The notes beneath the pieces are model-generated. The model did no database searches. It was not told the DNA's origin and saw only the letters and a list, made by a program, of their open reading frames with translations. Positions 33,057 through 42,800 of a DNA stretch of 64,000 bases are shown piece after piece; position 1 is the stretch's first letter; each line of letters starts with the position of its first letter. Source of the DNA: DATLMR01 sp964615905 (GTDB taxonomy: Bacteria; Acidobacteriota; Blastocatellia; UBA7656); the NCBI GenBank assembly GCA_964615905.1, contig CAZTUB010000001.1, forward strand, positions 496,001-560,000, in the 5' to 3' direction. Position numbers and translations under genes: made by a program.

Positions 33057-35057
33057 TTATTTCCCTTCCTGCGCGGGCTTTTCGCCCCAGATATACTGGC
33101 TGAACCATTCGTAGTTGTGTTCCATCACAGCGCGCTGCTGCTTGGGCTTATCAATGCCGTGGCCAAAGCCTTTGTAGACGATCAGCTTCACCGGAACCCC
33201 TTTGTCCTCAAGCGCCTGTTGCAACTCGTATGCGTTCGGGATCGGCACTCGCTTATCGAATTCGCCATGCTGAATCAGCGTGGGGGTTTTGGCGGTCTTC
33301 ACGTAAGAGATGGGCGAGGTCTTTTGATAGATCTCAGGGTCATCCCACGGCGTGGCCTTCAGGTACTGCCGCGTGAAAGGGGCGATGTCGGTGTTGACGT
33401 AATAGGTCATCCAGTTCGATATGCCCGCGCCTACCGAAACGGCCTTGAACCTGTCGCTCGAAGTCGTGATGAAAGCGGAGATGTAGCCGCCCTGGCTCCA
33501 CCCCATCGCGCCCACGCGGTCGCGGTCGACGAAGCCTCTGGCGATAAGATGGTCCACGCCCGATATGACATCCCAGTAATCGCCCACGCCGAGATTCCGC
33601 ACGTTGAGCGAGCGGAACTTTTCGCCGTACCCGGCCGAGCCGCGATAGTTCGGCCTGAGGATCACAGCGCCCTTGGCGGCGAACATCTCAATCGGGTAGT
33701 AACGGTCGGGCGATAAGATCGGCCTGTCTATCCCGGTAGGCCCGCCGTGTATCACAACGAGCAGAGGGTATTTCTTCGCGGGGTCGAAATCGGCGGGCTT
33801 TATCAAGACGCCTTCTATCGGAGTGCCGTCGGTAGACTTCCACTCGATCACTTCGCGCGAGGCCAGGCTGAACTCTTTCAACTGATCGCTCATCGCCGTC
33901 AGCCGCTTCGGCTCGAAAGCATTGACGCTTGAGACATAGACTTCCGGGTAGCCGTTCGTGTCAGCGCCGATGAAAGCCATCTGCTTGAAGTCGCGTGTGA
34001 AAGAGAATTGAGAGAAGACAGATTTGCGCGGCGGGTGCACTGCCGCAATAGCCCTGGTCGCGGGGTTGACGCGAAACAGGTGAGCGTAGGTCTTCTGCAA
34101 CCCGGAAAAATATATACCGTCCGAAGCCCAGTCGATCATCCCCGGCTGCTCGTCAAAAGCTTCCGTGAGCAGGCGCGGCGTCCCGCCTTCAGCAGGCACG
34201 ACCGCTATGAAAGAGTTCGTGTAGAAGAAGAACTCGCGCTCGTTCGACGTGGTATAGGCAATCTCTCGGCCGTCGGGCGACCAGACGGGGCCGGAGTCAG
34301 GCCCCTTTGTGGCGACGATCTTTTTTATGCTCTTGTCCGATACGGTGAGGACGTAGATGTCGCTTGTATGCGACGAGACCAAATCGGGGTCTTTTGCCGC
34401 GCTAAAAGCCACCCTCGAAGAATCGGGTGACCACGAAAAACTGCCTACCGTGAAACTCGTGCCTTCCGTAAGCCTGCGCGGCTCCGGCATCTGGTCCTTC
34501 ACGTCCGCCGGAACCTCGATCACCCACAGGTGCGACATCGTGTAATCAGAGTTTACTATCTCGAAATCGCCGTATTTCTCCTTGCGATCTTTCTTCGCCT
34601 TGTCTTCCGCCTCGGCCGCTGTGAAGGCGATAAACCGCCCGTCGGGCGACCAGCTGAAAGAGTTCACGCCCGATTCAAATTTCGTAAGCTGCGCGGACTC
34701 GCCGCCCGCAGGCGCAATGAGGTATATCTGCCGCTTCCCTTCACGGTCGGAGATGAAAGCGAGCCTCCTGCCGTCGGGCGACCACTGTGGGCCGCTGCTC
34801 GACTTCTTCGCGTTGGTCAGCTGATACCGCTCGCCCGTCGCGGTGTTGGCGATCCATATCTCGTTTTCGAAAGCGTTCTCGGTCCAGTTGGGTTCCTGGA
34901 CCTGATATGCGACAAAGCGCCCGTCGGGCGAGATGCGCGGCGTTGAAGCGGTCTTGAGATTCAAAGATTGGTCTATAGTAGGGGTGCGCTTTTCCGCGCC
35001 GCGCGCCAGTACGGGGAGAGTGATCAATAGGGCGATGATAAAAAACTTGGTTTTCAT
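33057..35057 (-). CDS. S9 family prolyl-oligopeptidase-type peptidase (second copy)
   Basis: A 666-residue exported serine peptidase of the same architecture as the one at 6786-8825. The start at 35057 (MKTKFFIIALLITLPVLARGAE) gives a signal peptide, with GGAGG about ten bases upstream. The frame to 35141 would add an unsupported extension. WD40-like propeller repeats fill residues from about 30 to 380 (SPDGRFVAYQ, WSPDGRRLAFIS). The catalytic residues are Ser521 in GWSQGGY, Asp601 in HGEFDKRVP and His633 in FGHG. Spacing of the triad is identical in both copies, so they are paralogues. The role is peptide hydrolysis, presumably nutrient scavenging. Confidence 0.92.
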   Translation of the reverse strand: MKTKFFIIALLITLPVLARGAEKRTPTIDQSLNLKTASTPRISPDGRFVAYQVQEPNWTENAFENEIWIANTATGERYQLTNAKKSSSGPQWSPDGRRLAFISDREGKRQIYLIAPAGGESAQLTKFESGVNSFSWSPDGRFIAFTAAEAEDKAKKDRKEKYGDFEIVNSDYTMSHLWVIEVPADVKDQMPEPRRLTEGTSFTVGSFSWSPDSSRVAFSAAKDPDLVSSHTSDIYVLTVSDKSIKKIVATKGPDSGPVWSPDGREIAYTTSNEREFFFYTNSFIAVVPAEGGTPRLLTEAFDEQPGMIDWASDGIYFSGLQKTYAHLFRVNPATRAIAAVHPPRKSVFSQFSFTRDFKQMAFIGADTNGYPEVYVSSVNAFEPKRLTAMSDQLKEFSLASREVIEWKSTDGTPIEGVLIKPADFDPAKKYPLLVVIHGGPTGIDRPILSPDRYYPIEMFAAKGAVILRPNYRGSAGYGEKFRSLNVRNLGVGDYWDVISGVDHLIARGFVDRDRVGAMGWSQGGYISAFITTSSDRFKAVSVGAGISNWMTYYVNTDIAPFTRQYLKATPWDDPEIYQKTSPISYVKTAKTPTLIQHGEFDKRVPIPNAYELQQALEDKGVPVKLIVYKGFGHGIDKPKQQRAVMEHNYEWFSQYIWGEKPAQEGK

Positions 35058-35153
35058 GTTTGAGAATCCTCCGACTAAAGAAACGTGGAAAAATTTCTTG
35101 AGTTCCACTTGAGCTATTTCGCTGAGGGGATAAGCGATCAAGCAGCGGCCCGG

Positions 35154-35465
35154 TTAGCCGAGCGCTTCCAAAGCCTCTTCGATCTCGCTGCGGGTCTTTT
35201 GATCACCGGCAGCGCGCGCTGCATCTATACCGCGATGGTATACGGCGCGAGCGTCATCTATGTTGCCCATGCGCACAAGCAGCCGGCCCAGGTGATAATA
35301 TGCCGCGACATAGTTGGGGTCGCGGGCTATCACCTCTTGAAACTGCTGTATAGCTTCCAGCTCGCGATGTTCTTTCTCAAGCTCAAGCGCGAGCGCGTAG
35401 CGAGAGAAAGAGTCGTCCGGGTCCTCGGCGACGAACTCTTCGAGCATTTCCCTGCGCGATTTCAT
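35154..35465 (-). CDS. Small TPR protein
   Basis: A 103-residue protein with two to three TPR motifs (SRYALALELEKEHRELEAIQQF, YVAAYYHLGRLLVRMGNIDDA). ATG 35465 has GGAG seven bases upstream and is preferred over the frame start at 35522, whose extra codons overlap the 32-codon membrane ORF just upstream. No signal peptide is visible, so it is probably cytoplasmic. It is the last gene downstream of the ffh-rplS operon and lies 16 bases after the small membrane ORF, suggesting that the two are co-translated. Confidence 0.8.
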   Translation of the reverse strand: MKSRREMLEEFVAEDPDDSFSRYALALELEKEHRELEAIQQFQEVIARDPNYVAAYYHLGRLLVRMGNIDDARAVYHRGIDAARAAGDQKTRSEIEEALEALG

Positions 35466-35481
35466 AAGAGTCTCCGACTGC

Positions 35482-35580
35482 TCAATCGCTGTAAGGGCGG
35501 ATGCCGTACCAGTAGAACGCACAGACCATCAGTAAGAATGCGACTACGTAGACTGCGACCAGGAAAGGAATAATCTTCAC
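35482..35580 (-). CDS. Possible 32-residue membrane protein
   Basis: A 32-codon frame starting with GTG. Its product is almost entirely one membrane helix: it begins VKIIPFLVAVYVVAFLLMV, continues with an aromatic CAFYWYG and ends RPYSD. AGAAGG precedes the GTG closely. It stops 16 bases before the start of the small TPR gene. The hydrophobic run flanked by a basic N-terminus and polar tail is hard to get by chance and suggests a small membrane protein that works with the TPR protein. No homologue is known to me. Confidence 0.5.
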   Translation of the reverse strand: MKIIPFLVAVYVVAFLLMVCAFYWYGIRPYSD

Positions 35581-35618
35581 GCCTTCTGCCCGCTTACCTT
35601 TGCGCCTTGAAATAGACG

Positions 35619-35638
35619 GCGGGGCCACAAAGCCCCGC
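35619..35638 (-). terminator. Hairpin downstream of rplS
   Basis: GCGGGGC (35619-35625) and GCCCCGC (35632-35638) enclose CACAAA. On the minus strand it lies 30 bases after the rplS stop and is followed by a weak T-containing stretch; it may attenuate rather than fully end the operon. Confidence 0.55.
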
Positions 35639-35668
35639 CCGGTCTTTCACGTCCGCAAGTATAATAAG

Positions 35669-36133
35669 CTATTCGCCAGAGGGTTGTGTAGTCGGTTCCG
35701 CTTCGGCCGTGTTGTTGACGGGCTCTGCGGGCACGGTCTTTTGACGCGAATTTGCAGAAGCTGCGGCGGCAGCGGCCTGCTCTCCTCGCGTATCACGCTC
35801 GCGGATACGCGCCGCCTTGCCCCGAAGCTTGCGAAGGTAATAGAGCTTGGCGCGACGCACGCGGCCACGCCGCGTGACCTCTATGCGGTCGATGATGCTC
35901 GCGTGAAGCGGGAAGATGCGCTCGACCCCTACGCCGAAGCTTGTCTTGCGCACGGTGATAGTCTCGCGCACGCCTGAGTGCTTGCGCGCTATCACAACCC
36001 CTTCGAAAGCCTGTATTCGCTCCTTGTCGCCTTCCTTGATGCGAACGTGGACGCGAACATTATCGCCCGGTTGAAAATCGGGAAGACTGCTGCGTAGCTG
36101 CCTGTCTTCTATGCTCTGTACAACTGGATTCAT
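35669..36133 (-). CDS. rplS: 50S ribosomal protein L19
   Basis: A 154-residue large-subunit protein at the interface with the small subunit. Conserved features: LPDFQPGDNVRVHVRIKEG, RIQAFEGVVIARK, TITVRKTSFGVGVERIFPLH and RRGRVRRAKLYYLR. Most L19 proteins end near residue 115-120; this one adds about 35 residues rich in Ala and Glu (TRGEQAAAAAAS, ending AEPTTQPSGE). It lies 10 bases after trmD in the usual order trmD-rplS. Confidence 0.97.
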   Translation of the reverse strand: MNPVVQSIEDRQLRSSLPDFQPGDNVRVHVRIKEGDKERIQAFEGVVIARKHSGVRETITVRKTSFGVGVERIFPLHASIIDRIEVTRRGRVRRAKLYYLRKLRGKAARIRERDTRGEQAAAAAASANSRQKTVPAEPVNNTAEAEPTTQPSGE

Positions 36134-36143
36134 CTCAAATACC

Positions 36144-36884
36144 TCAGTGCTTATTCTTTTCGATCTCTTTCAAAATCTCTTCGATCTCAGGCCGTCCCCT
36201 CAGATCATTTAGCAGATCAGGGCGACGCTTTAAAGTCTTCTCAAGCGCCTTCCGCCTGCGCCACCGCTCGACTTCTGCGTGGTTGCCTCCGAGCAGCACG
36301 TCGGGTGCTTTCAACCCGCGATACTCGGCCGGCCGCGTGTAATGCGGATAATCGAGCAGCCCGTCCGCGAACGAATCGTTCTCGGCCGACTGGTCAGAGC
36401 CCAGGGCTCCGGGGATCAGCCTTGTGACCGCGTCGACCACGACCATCGCGGGTATCTCGCCGCCCGAAAGCACGTAATCGCCGATTGAGACCTCGTCTGT
36501 GACAAGGTGCTCGACCACGCGCTCGTCCACGCCTTCATACCGCCCGCAGACCAGCACGACCTGGCTCTTGCGGGAAAACTCCTCGGCCGCGCGCTGGTTA
36601 AAGACGCGCCCCTGCGGTGAAAGCAGCACGGTAGCCGTCGTCTCAACGGCAGCGCCGTGCGTGACGGCCTCGACCGCGCGAAACAGCGGCTCAGGCTTCA
36701 TCACCATCCCCGCCCCGCCGCCGAAAGGCCTGTCGTCGACCTGACGGTGGCGGTCATACGCGCAGTCGCGCAGGTCGTGAATCCGTACCTCGATCAGGTT
36801 CGACTCGACCGCGCGACGAATTATTCCAAAATCAAAGACCCCGCTAAATATCTCCGGGAAGATCGTTATGATGTCGAACCGCAT
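36144..36884 (-). CDS. trmD: tRNA (guanine-N1)-methyltransferase
   Basis: A 246-residue SPOUT methyltransferase that methylates G37 of tRNAs with a G36-G37 anticodon context, preventing frameshifts. The family opening MRFDIITIFPEIF, the RQVDDRPFGGGAGMVMKPEP segment, VLVCGRYEGVDERV and the trefoil-knot region IGDYVLSGGEIPAMV are all present. It is 18 bases downstream of rimM and 10 bases upstream of rplS. Confidence 0.97.
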   Translation of the reverse strand: MRFDIITIFPEIFSGVFDFGIIRRAVESNLIEVRIHDLRDCAYDRHRQVDDRPFGGGAGMVMKPEPLFRAVEAVTHGAAVETTATVLLSPQGRVFNQRAAEEFSRKSQVVLVCGRYEGVDERVVEHLVTDEVSIGDYVLSGGEIPAMVVVDAVTRLIPGALGSDQSAENDSFADGLLDYPHYTRPAEYRGLKAPDVLLGGNHAEVERWRRRKALEKTLKRRPDLLNDLRGRPEIEEILKEIEKNKH

Positions 36885-36902
36885 CTTGGATAATCCCGGC
36901 GC

Positions 36903-37442
36903 TTACAGATCGAGCAGCCCTTCGGGCGGCGAAATTGTTATGCGCCCGGCCGCCGTGTCAACAGTCGTGCAAATATCATCCACAAACGGGATCAACTGCT
37001 CGCGCCCGTCGGGGCTTTCGACAACCAGGATATCGCTCGCCCCTGTGTGCATAAGCGATTTCACGCGGCCTACCGCCTGCCCGTCGATGGTGACAACGTC
37101 GAGCCCTACGATTGAATACTCATAGAACTCGTCTTCTTCAAGCGGCAAGACGTCGGACTGTGATATTACCAGCAGCCCGCCGACAAGCCCGCGCGCGGCG
37201 GTCATCGTGTCATAGCCTTTGAATTTCAAGACCACACGGTCTTGATGAAACCAGTGGTTTTCGAGCTCAAGGCTGAGGCGCGCGCCGTCGGGCATGCGAA
37301 CAGTGATTTCTGTGGTGTCGAACCGCTCAGGGAAGTCGGTCTCAACATCACACGCAACCTCTCCCTTGATGCCGCGAGCCTTGACGATGCGGGCTATGAC
37401 CACATCATCGATATTGTCTCCACTGTTTTCGGGCTCTGCCAC
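36903..37442 (-). CDS. rimM: 16S rRNA processing protein RimM
   Basis: A 179-residue 30S maturation factor that binds ribosomal protein S19. The N-terminal barrel shows VIARIVKARGIKGEVAC and ARGLVGGLLVI; the PRC-barrel domain shows EFYEYSIVGLDVVTIDGQAVGRVKSL and PDGREQLIPFVDDI. The GTG start shares its first base with the TAG stop of khpA (TAGTG), so translation is coupled. Confidence 0.95.
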   Translation of the reverse strand: MAEPENSGDNIDDVVIARIVKARGIKGEVACDVETDFPERFDTTEITVRMPDGARLSLELENHWFHQDRVVLKFKGYDTMTAARGLVGGLLVISQSDVLPLEEDEFYEYSIVGLDVVTIDGQAVGRVKSLMHTGASDILVVESPDGREQLIPFVDDICTTVDTAAGRITISPPEGLLDL

Positions 37443-37687
37443 TATTCCAGAATTTCAAGCACGAACCGCTTCTTGAGTTTCATCCCTGCGGCCCGCAGTA
37501 TTGTTCGCATCGCGCGCGCCGTGCGTCCCTGCTTTCCTATAACCTTGCCCAGGTCCTGGTGCGCAACCTTCAACTCAAGCACGGTAGTCGCTTCACCTTC
37601 AATTTCCCTGACCTCTACTTCTTCTGGAGAATCCACTAGGGCTTTTGCTATCCCCTCTATTACTTCTTTCAATGAACTGTCGTCCAT
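37442..37687 (-). CDS. khpA: KH-domain RNA-binding protein
   Basis: An 81-residue single type II KH domain, with the G-x-x-G loop in DLGKVIGKQGRTARAMRTIL. Proteins of this family (KhpA, formerly YlqC) form a heterodimer with KhpB and bind many RNAs. Its place between rpsP and rimM is conserved in many phyla. The upstream gap of 92 bases after rpsP has AAGGAGG before its ATG. Confidence 0.93.
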   Translation of the reverse strand: MDDSSLKEVIEGIAKALVDSPEEVEVREIEGEATTVLELKVAHQDLGKVIGKQGRTARAMRTILRAAGMKLKKRFVLEILE

Positions 37688-37779
37688 ACGTCGCCTCCTT
37701 CACATCCGTTCAGGGACGAAGGACGCGCAGCGCCGCCGGCGCTGATTCTCCAAACCCGGTTCGATCAACGGCCACGCTG

Positions 37780-38052
37780 CTAGGCCCCGGTTGTCGTGAC
37801 GCTCTCGGTCGTATCGGCTGCGGGGTTGCGTTTGATTATGCTGCGTACCGTATCGCTCGGCTGCGCTCCGCGTTCTATCCAATAACTGATTCGCTCGTGA
37901 TCAAGCTTTACGTTAGCTGGATTACGGCATGGATCATAGTAGCCAACGGCTTCTATAAACCGACCGTCGCGCTTGGTGCGCTTCTCTGTAACAATGATTC
38001 TGTAAAAAGGCTTCTTCTTAGCGCCCATTCTGGTTAACCTGATAGCTAGCAA
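37780..38052 (-). CDS. rpsP: 30S ribosomal protein S16
   Basis: A 90-residue small-subunit assembly protein with the family opening MLAIRLTRMGAKKKPFYRIIV, followed by DGRFIEAVGYYDP and RISYWIERGAQPSDTVRSII. The last dozen residues are Thr-rich and variable. It is 145 bases downstream of ffh; that gap shows no terminator, so read-through from the ffh promoter is likely. Confidence 0.97.
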   Translation of the reverse strand: MLAIRLTRMGAKKKPFYRIIVTEKRTKRDGRFIEAVGYYDPCRNPANVKLDHERISYWIERGAQPSDTVRSIIKRNPAADTTESVTTTGA

Positions 38053-38197
38053 AATTCACCTCCATGTTCGACTGTCAGAGCCGGACAAACCATCCGACCT
38101 CGATTCAATAAGTTTTCAAATAAGAAACGATCAATTTAAACTCCGACAAAACCGGCTCTAAATCTCACGCAGGTATCGGGCGCGTCGCGCCGGACCC

Positions 38198-39634
38198 TCA
38201 ACGTTTCTTCTTCTTCTTCTTCCGTTTCGTCGCCTTGCGGCGGTTACCTGAGCCAAACCCAGGCATCCCCCCGCCCATCAATCCGCCCGCGAGCTTGCCG
38301 CCAAGCCCGCCCATCATCCCGCCAAGCCCGCCCGATGTCATCATGCGCATCATCTTGCGCATCTCCGTGTACTCGTTGATCATCTGGTTGACTTCCTGGA
38401 CGGTTGTGCCGCTGCCGCGAGCTATGCGCTTGCGGCGCGAAGCATTGAGCAGGGCGTGGTCGCGGCGCTCCTCCGGGGTCATCGAGTTGATGATAGCCTC
38501 GGTCAGCTTTAGCTTGCCCTCCATCTCGGAGGTCTGTTCGGGGGTCATTCTCATGCCGCCGAGCAGATTTGACGGCAGCATATCGAGTATCTTGTCGAGC
38601 GAGCCGAGCCGCTTCATCTGGCGGAGCTGGTCGCGAAAGTCTTCGAGCGAGAACTTGTCGCGCGCGAGCTTGTCTTGCAGCTCAAGCGCCTTCTCCTCGT
38701 CAACCTCTGCCTGGACCTTCTCGATAAGCGAGAGCACGTCGCCCATGCCGAGTATGCGTTGAGCTATGCGGTCTGGATAGAAAGGCTCTATCGCGTCGTA
38801 CTTCTCGCCCACGCCTATGAACTTGATCGGCTGGCCCGTCACCTCTTTTATCGAAAGCGCCGCGCCGCCGCGCGTGTCGCCTTCCATCTTTGTGAGGACG
38901 ACGCCCGTAAGCCCTATCCGCTCGTGGAACTGCTCGGCGGAGCGAACCGCGTCCTGGCCCGTCATCGAATCCGCGATGAACAGTATCTCTGACGGCGCAG
39001 TCTCTTGCTTGATCCGTTGAAGCTCGACCATCAGCTCTTCGTCGACGTGCAGGCGGCCCGCGGTGTCGATGAGCAGCGTGTCATAACCCGTAAGCTGGCA
39101 CTCGCGAAGCGCCATGCGGCAAAGCTCTACGGGATCGTTCTCCTCCGGCGCTTCAAAGACCGGCTGCCCTATCGCCTTCCCGATTATAGAGAGCTGTTGG
39201 CGGGCGGCGGGGCGATATACGTCTACCGATAGCAGCAGCGGGCGGCGCTTCTGGCTTTCGGCGAGCAAGCGCGCGAGCTTGCCCGTCGTAGTGGTCTTCC
39301 CGGACCCCTGGAGCCCTACGATCATCACGACGTTAGGCACGCGCTTTGTGAAGATAAGCTGGGTTGACGTGCCGCCGAGCATCTCGACCATCTCGTCGTG
39401 CACGACCTTTACGACCTGCTGCGCCGGCGACAGCGAGCCGAGGACCTCCTGCCCTAACGCCTTCTCTTTTACACGGTCGATAAAAGCTTTGACGACCTTG
39501 AAGTTGACGTCGGCTTCGAGCAGCGCGATGCGAATCTCGCGCATCGCGGCCTCGATATGAGCTTCGTTCAACCGGCCTTGCCCGCGCAAGTCCTTGAGGA
39601 CTTTTCTTAATTTATCTGAAAGCGATTCGAACAT
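38198..39634 (-). CDS. ffh: Signal recognition particle protein Ffh
   Basis: A 478-residue SRP GTPase that delivers nascent membrane proteins to FtsY. The N domain is followed by the G domain with GLQGSGKTTTTGKLA (P-loop near 107), DTAGRLHVDEEL, TKMEGDTRGGAALS and FIGVGEKYDAIEPF. The M domain carries the SRP-RNA-binding region (RRKRIARGSGTTVQEVNQM) and ends in a Gly/Met-rich tail and a run of Lys/Arg. First gene of the rpsP/khpA/rimM/trmD/rplS operon, with its own promoter at 39667-39693. No SRP RNA gene is visible in the window. Confidence 0.97.
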   Translation of the reverse strand: MFESLSDKLRKVLKDLRGQGRLNEAHIEAAMREIRIALLEADVNFKVVKAFIDRVKEKALGQEVLGSLSPAQQVVKVVHDEMVEMLGGTSTQLIFTKRVPNVVMIVGLQGSGKTTTTGKLARLLAESQKRRPLLLSVDVYRPAARQQLSIIGKAIGQPVFEAPEENDPVELCRMALRECQLTGYDTLLIDTAGRLHVDEELMVELQRIKQETAPSEILFIADSMTGQDAVRSAEQFHERIGLTGVVLTKMEGDTRGGAALSIKEVTGQPIKFIGVGEKYDAIEPFYPDRIAQRILGMGDVLSLIEKVQAEVDEEKALELQDKLARDKFSLEDFRDQLRQMKRLGSLDKILDMLPSNLLGGMRMTPEQTSEMEGKLKLTEAIINSMTPEERRDHALLNASRRKRIARGSGTTVQEVNQMINEYTEMRKMMRMMTSGGLGGMMGGLGGKLAGGLMGGGMPGFGSGNRRKATKRKKKKKKR

Positions 39635-39666
39635 GTTAATTCCAGACTATAAACAGAAACTAATAA

Positions 39667-39693
39667 AGTATAGTCTAATCAATTATATGTCAA
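39667..39693 (-). promoter_or_regulatory. Promoter for ffh
   Basis: On the minus strand a perfect TTGACA (39688-39693) is followed after 15 bases by TATACT (39667-39672), or after 17 bases by TACTTT. It lies about 35 bases upstream of the ffh ATG in an A+T-rich stretch. Confidence 0.6.
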
Positions 39694-39748
39694 GCTTGAT
39701 GATTCCCGGCTATTTTCTGCCCATTTAACGACCCGGTTATCGAGACAC

Positions 39749-39828
39749 AAAAAAGAAAGGAGGGCCATCTCTGACCCTCCTTTTCGATATAACCCGAAGA
39801 CCGCGCGAGGGGTGTTATCCCCTCACGC
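39749..39828 (-). terminator. Tandem terminator of the giant surface-protein gene
   Basis: Two hairpins downstream of the minus-strand gene. The first (39804-39829) pairs CGCG-GAGGGG with CCCCTC-CGCG. The second (39756-39783) pairs AAAGGAGGG with CCCTCCTTT around a ten-base loop and, read on the minus strand, is followed by a run of six T (39749-39754). Confidence 0.85.
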
Positions 39829-39841
39829 GTATCTCGAAAGG

Positions 39842-42800
39842 TTAGTTAGTCGGACATGCCCGGTTGCAAGCGAACGGTACGCTCGGTCGCGCGCCGGGGT
39901 TGGTGATGGTGATCGGGCCAGGAAGCGCCGAGCAGAAGCGGCCAACAGCGATTATCCGGTTGAAGGTGTTCGTTCCGGGCTGTAGATCCCTGAACTTCAG
40001 CTTCTTCGGTGTAGCACCGTTGACGCTTACGGTCGCGCCTGCCTTGACGTTGCTCGCGGTAATGATCAGCGTGAACTTACCGCTTGCGCTTCTGTTGATG
40101 TCGCAGCCGTTTACTATCGCTATGTCGATGCCAGGCGTGTCACCCGGAGTCGTCGTAGTGTTGCAAGTAAACGTGACCTGTACACCAAGCTCGTTACCGA
40201 GCGGGCAGTTGGCAGGTGTTCCGACAGGACGTGTTCCGGTCGTAATGTTCCTGCTGATACCACCCGGACCTTCTACGAAGATCAGGAAGGTTCTGCCGGC
40301 TCTGGCCGATCCGAAGTTGAAGAACGCGTCAAGCTTCTGATCCGTCAGGACAACAAATCTCGTCGCGTCGATGCGAGCGCCTGAATCTCTGTCGATAGCG
40401 AACACCGACGTTACGGCCGGAGCACCATTGGCGTCGAGGAAGCACGCGCCGGTTACGATCAGATCCTGCGGGACTGCGCAGTTGCCGTCAGACGGGGTCA
40501 CCGATATGACTATCGGCGCTCTTATGCCGAGCGGCAGCGGGCATTCCGTGATCAGTTCCGAAGGCCCGAAGATGTTGTTGTCACCATCGGTGATAACAGT
40601 TGTGATCGTCAGGAGACCGTCGCCACCGCAGCAAGCAAACGGGAAGCCCGTCGAAGTCTGGGCAGCTGTCGCGTTGCCGATACCGATGGTCGGGATCGTC
40701 GCCTGAACGAGGTTCTTGTTAACAGGGGTGACCGGGTCAAGCTCGATGATTGCTTCAGGTATGCCGTCGCCGTTGGTATCGCAGGCAATCTGCGCAACGG
40801 TGAAGACATCCTTACCATCGCGTCCCGGCTCGCTTCCGGTCTCTCCGGCGAAGGTACCGCATATAAAGGTATCTTCGTTCGGGAGGAAGCCGCAGCCGAC
40901 TATGCTCAGCTGGACGTTGCAAAGAGCGTCGACGAGGTCTGTGTCATCGTCGCCGTCTGGCGTTACCGCGAACGTCGGCGCTACCACCGTGAAGCAGCTC
41001 GGAGCAATCAGCTCGCAGCCGACGCCGAAGAAGCCAACCTTGCCACGCGGCGCATCGCCCGTTCGTTCAAAGTTGCAGGTGCCGTTGCCTTCCATTCTCA
41101 GATCGAAGTCTGCGAACGCGAAGAATACCTGGCCTGCCTCTGAACCCGGAGGTGTTGTGCCGTCGGAGACGACCGCATCGCGACCACCGTTGAAGAGTTC
41201 GAAGATGGTCGGCTCGGTTCCTTCACCGATCAAGCAAGGCATGATGTTAGCAAACGCTCCGAGACCGTCCTCTGGGAATACACCGAACGATCCAGCAGCC
41301 GTGTCAGACGCAATTGCCGCTCCGCCAAGGCCACCAAGCGCTGCCGGTACTTCGCACAGTCCAGGCGGGTTGAGCGGAGACAGATCGCCAATCGAGTACC
41401 CGACAATGACAGGCCTGTCAGGCGTTCCGAGAAGATCCATTCTGCAATACTCGAACACGAAGTGGCCTGACCCATCCGGTCTCGGCGGGCAGCCGACGAT
41501 TACGCCGGTTACAGGCTCTCTCGTGAAGCGCAGGTCGGTCGGACCTTCCTGCTCGTCAAATGCCGGATCGACGTTGTCGCCGGTCGGGTCGGCCGGGTCG
41601 AGCGCCTGTGCCTCGTTCTCGTCATAGCCGGTGCCGTCGTCAAACAGGGTGACGCTGAAGGTGTTCGTACGCCCAGCGTTGATCTGTCCAGGTCCGGTCG
41701 CCGTGCCTATGCAGAAAGAGTTAACAAACTCAGGAACATTGATCCAGCGAATCTTGAACGCATTCACCATCGGGAAGCCCAGGGCCTGAACAGGGAATGC
41801 GCAAAGGTTATCGTCTTCGGGACCCTCTCCGCCCAACCTGGCATCAGGATTGAGGTCCGCCCACGCCGGCGCAATCCTCGGAGCACCGGTGCGCAGAGAT
41901 GTTACGCTTGGGTCGCCAGAAGTATCGCCCGTGCCAAACGTGATGTTACCGTTCGAGTTAAGGAAGAACCCGTTCCATACACACTCGGCATCGGGACCGC
42001 CGAAGAGGAACTCAAATCCACCTTCCAACGCGCCCACCAGCACAGGAGTGCCGCTGCCGTCGTTGTCGTCACCTCTGAACGGGGGATTCTGATCGTCGCC
42101 GCCAGCTACCTGGTGGCTGGGATCTAACGTTTCGAAGATGATCGTGCCGGTCGTGTCATCATCTTCCTGTGTCGTTTCCGTAACGCCCAGCGGGTCGCCA
42201 ACAGCGATAGGAGCCGGCGCGAGCCGGTTGGTGTACCGCAGATGGCCCACGGCAAGACCGTTCAATCCGGTCGGCGTGAGGTTTACGATATCGATAGGCG
42301 CCTGGTAGAAGATGTGGTCGAACCTATCCGAGTCACCGTCGCCTCCTGCACCAGTGGTGCCTGAAGCAGGCGGGTTCGGCAGGGTGTCGCCGCGCAGGTC
42401 GACAAAGTCTGCCACGCGGTCCATCGGACACATATCTTCGAAGCAGAGAATTTCGCCAAGCCTGTCGGAAGGACCAGTGGATGTCCCGGCGGGCGTTCCG
42501 CCTGAGATCACAAACACTGTGCCAAGCTCGTTGACTGCGATACCCGCGCTGAGCGTCCAGTCAATCTGCATATCGAGCTTCAGCGGCGAGCCAACAATGA
42601 TGCCGGCCTGTGTCGTGGGAATCGCAGGACCGTTGCCCTCGACAAACACGCGGAAGTTGTTAATGCCAGGTCTTACCGGCAGTATGGGAACGCCACCTGC
42701 TGTCGTCGTACCGTCGGCGATGCCGTCGGACACGGGGATGATCCCCACCTGTCCGGGAATCGGGACTCCGCCAATCGTGGGAATGGAGCAGGTGTCGAAA

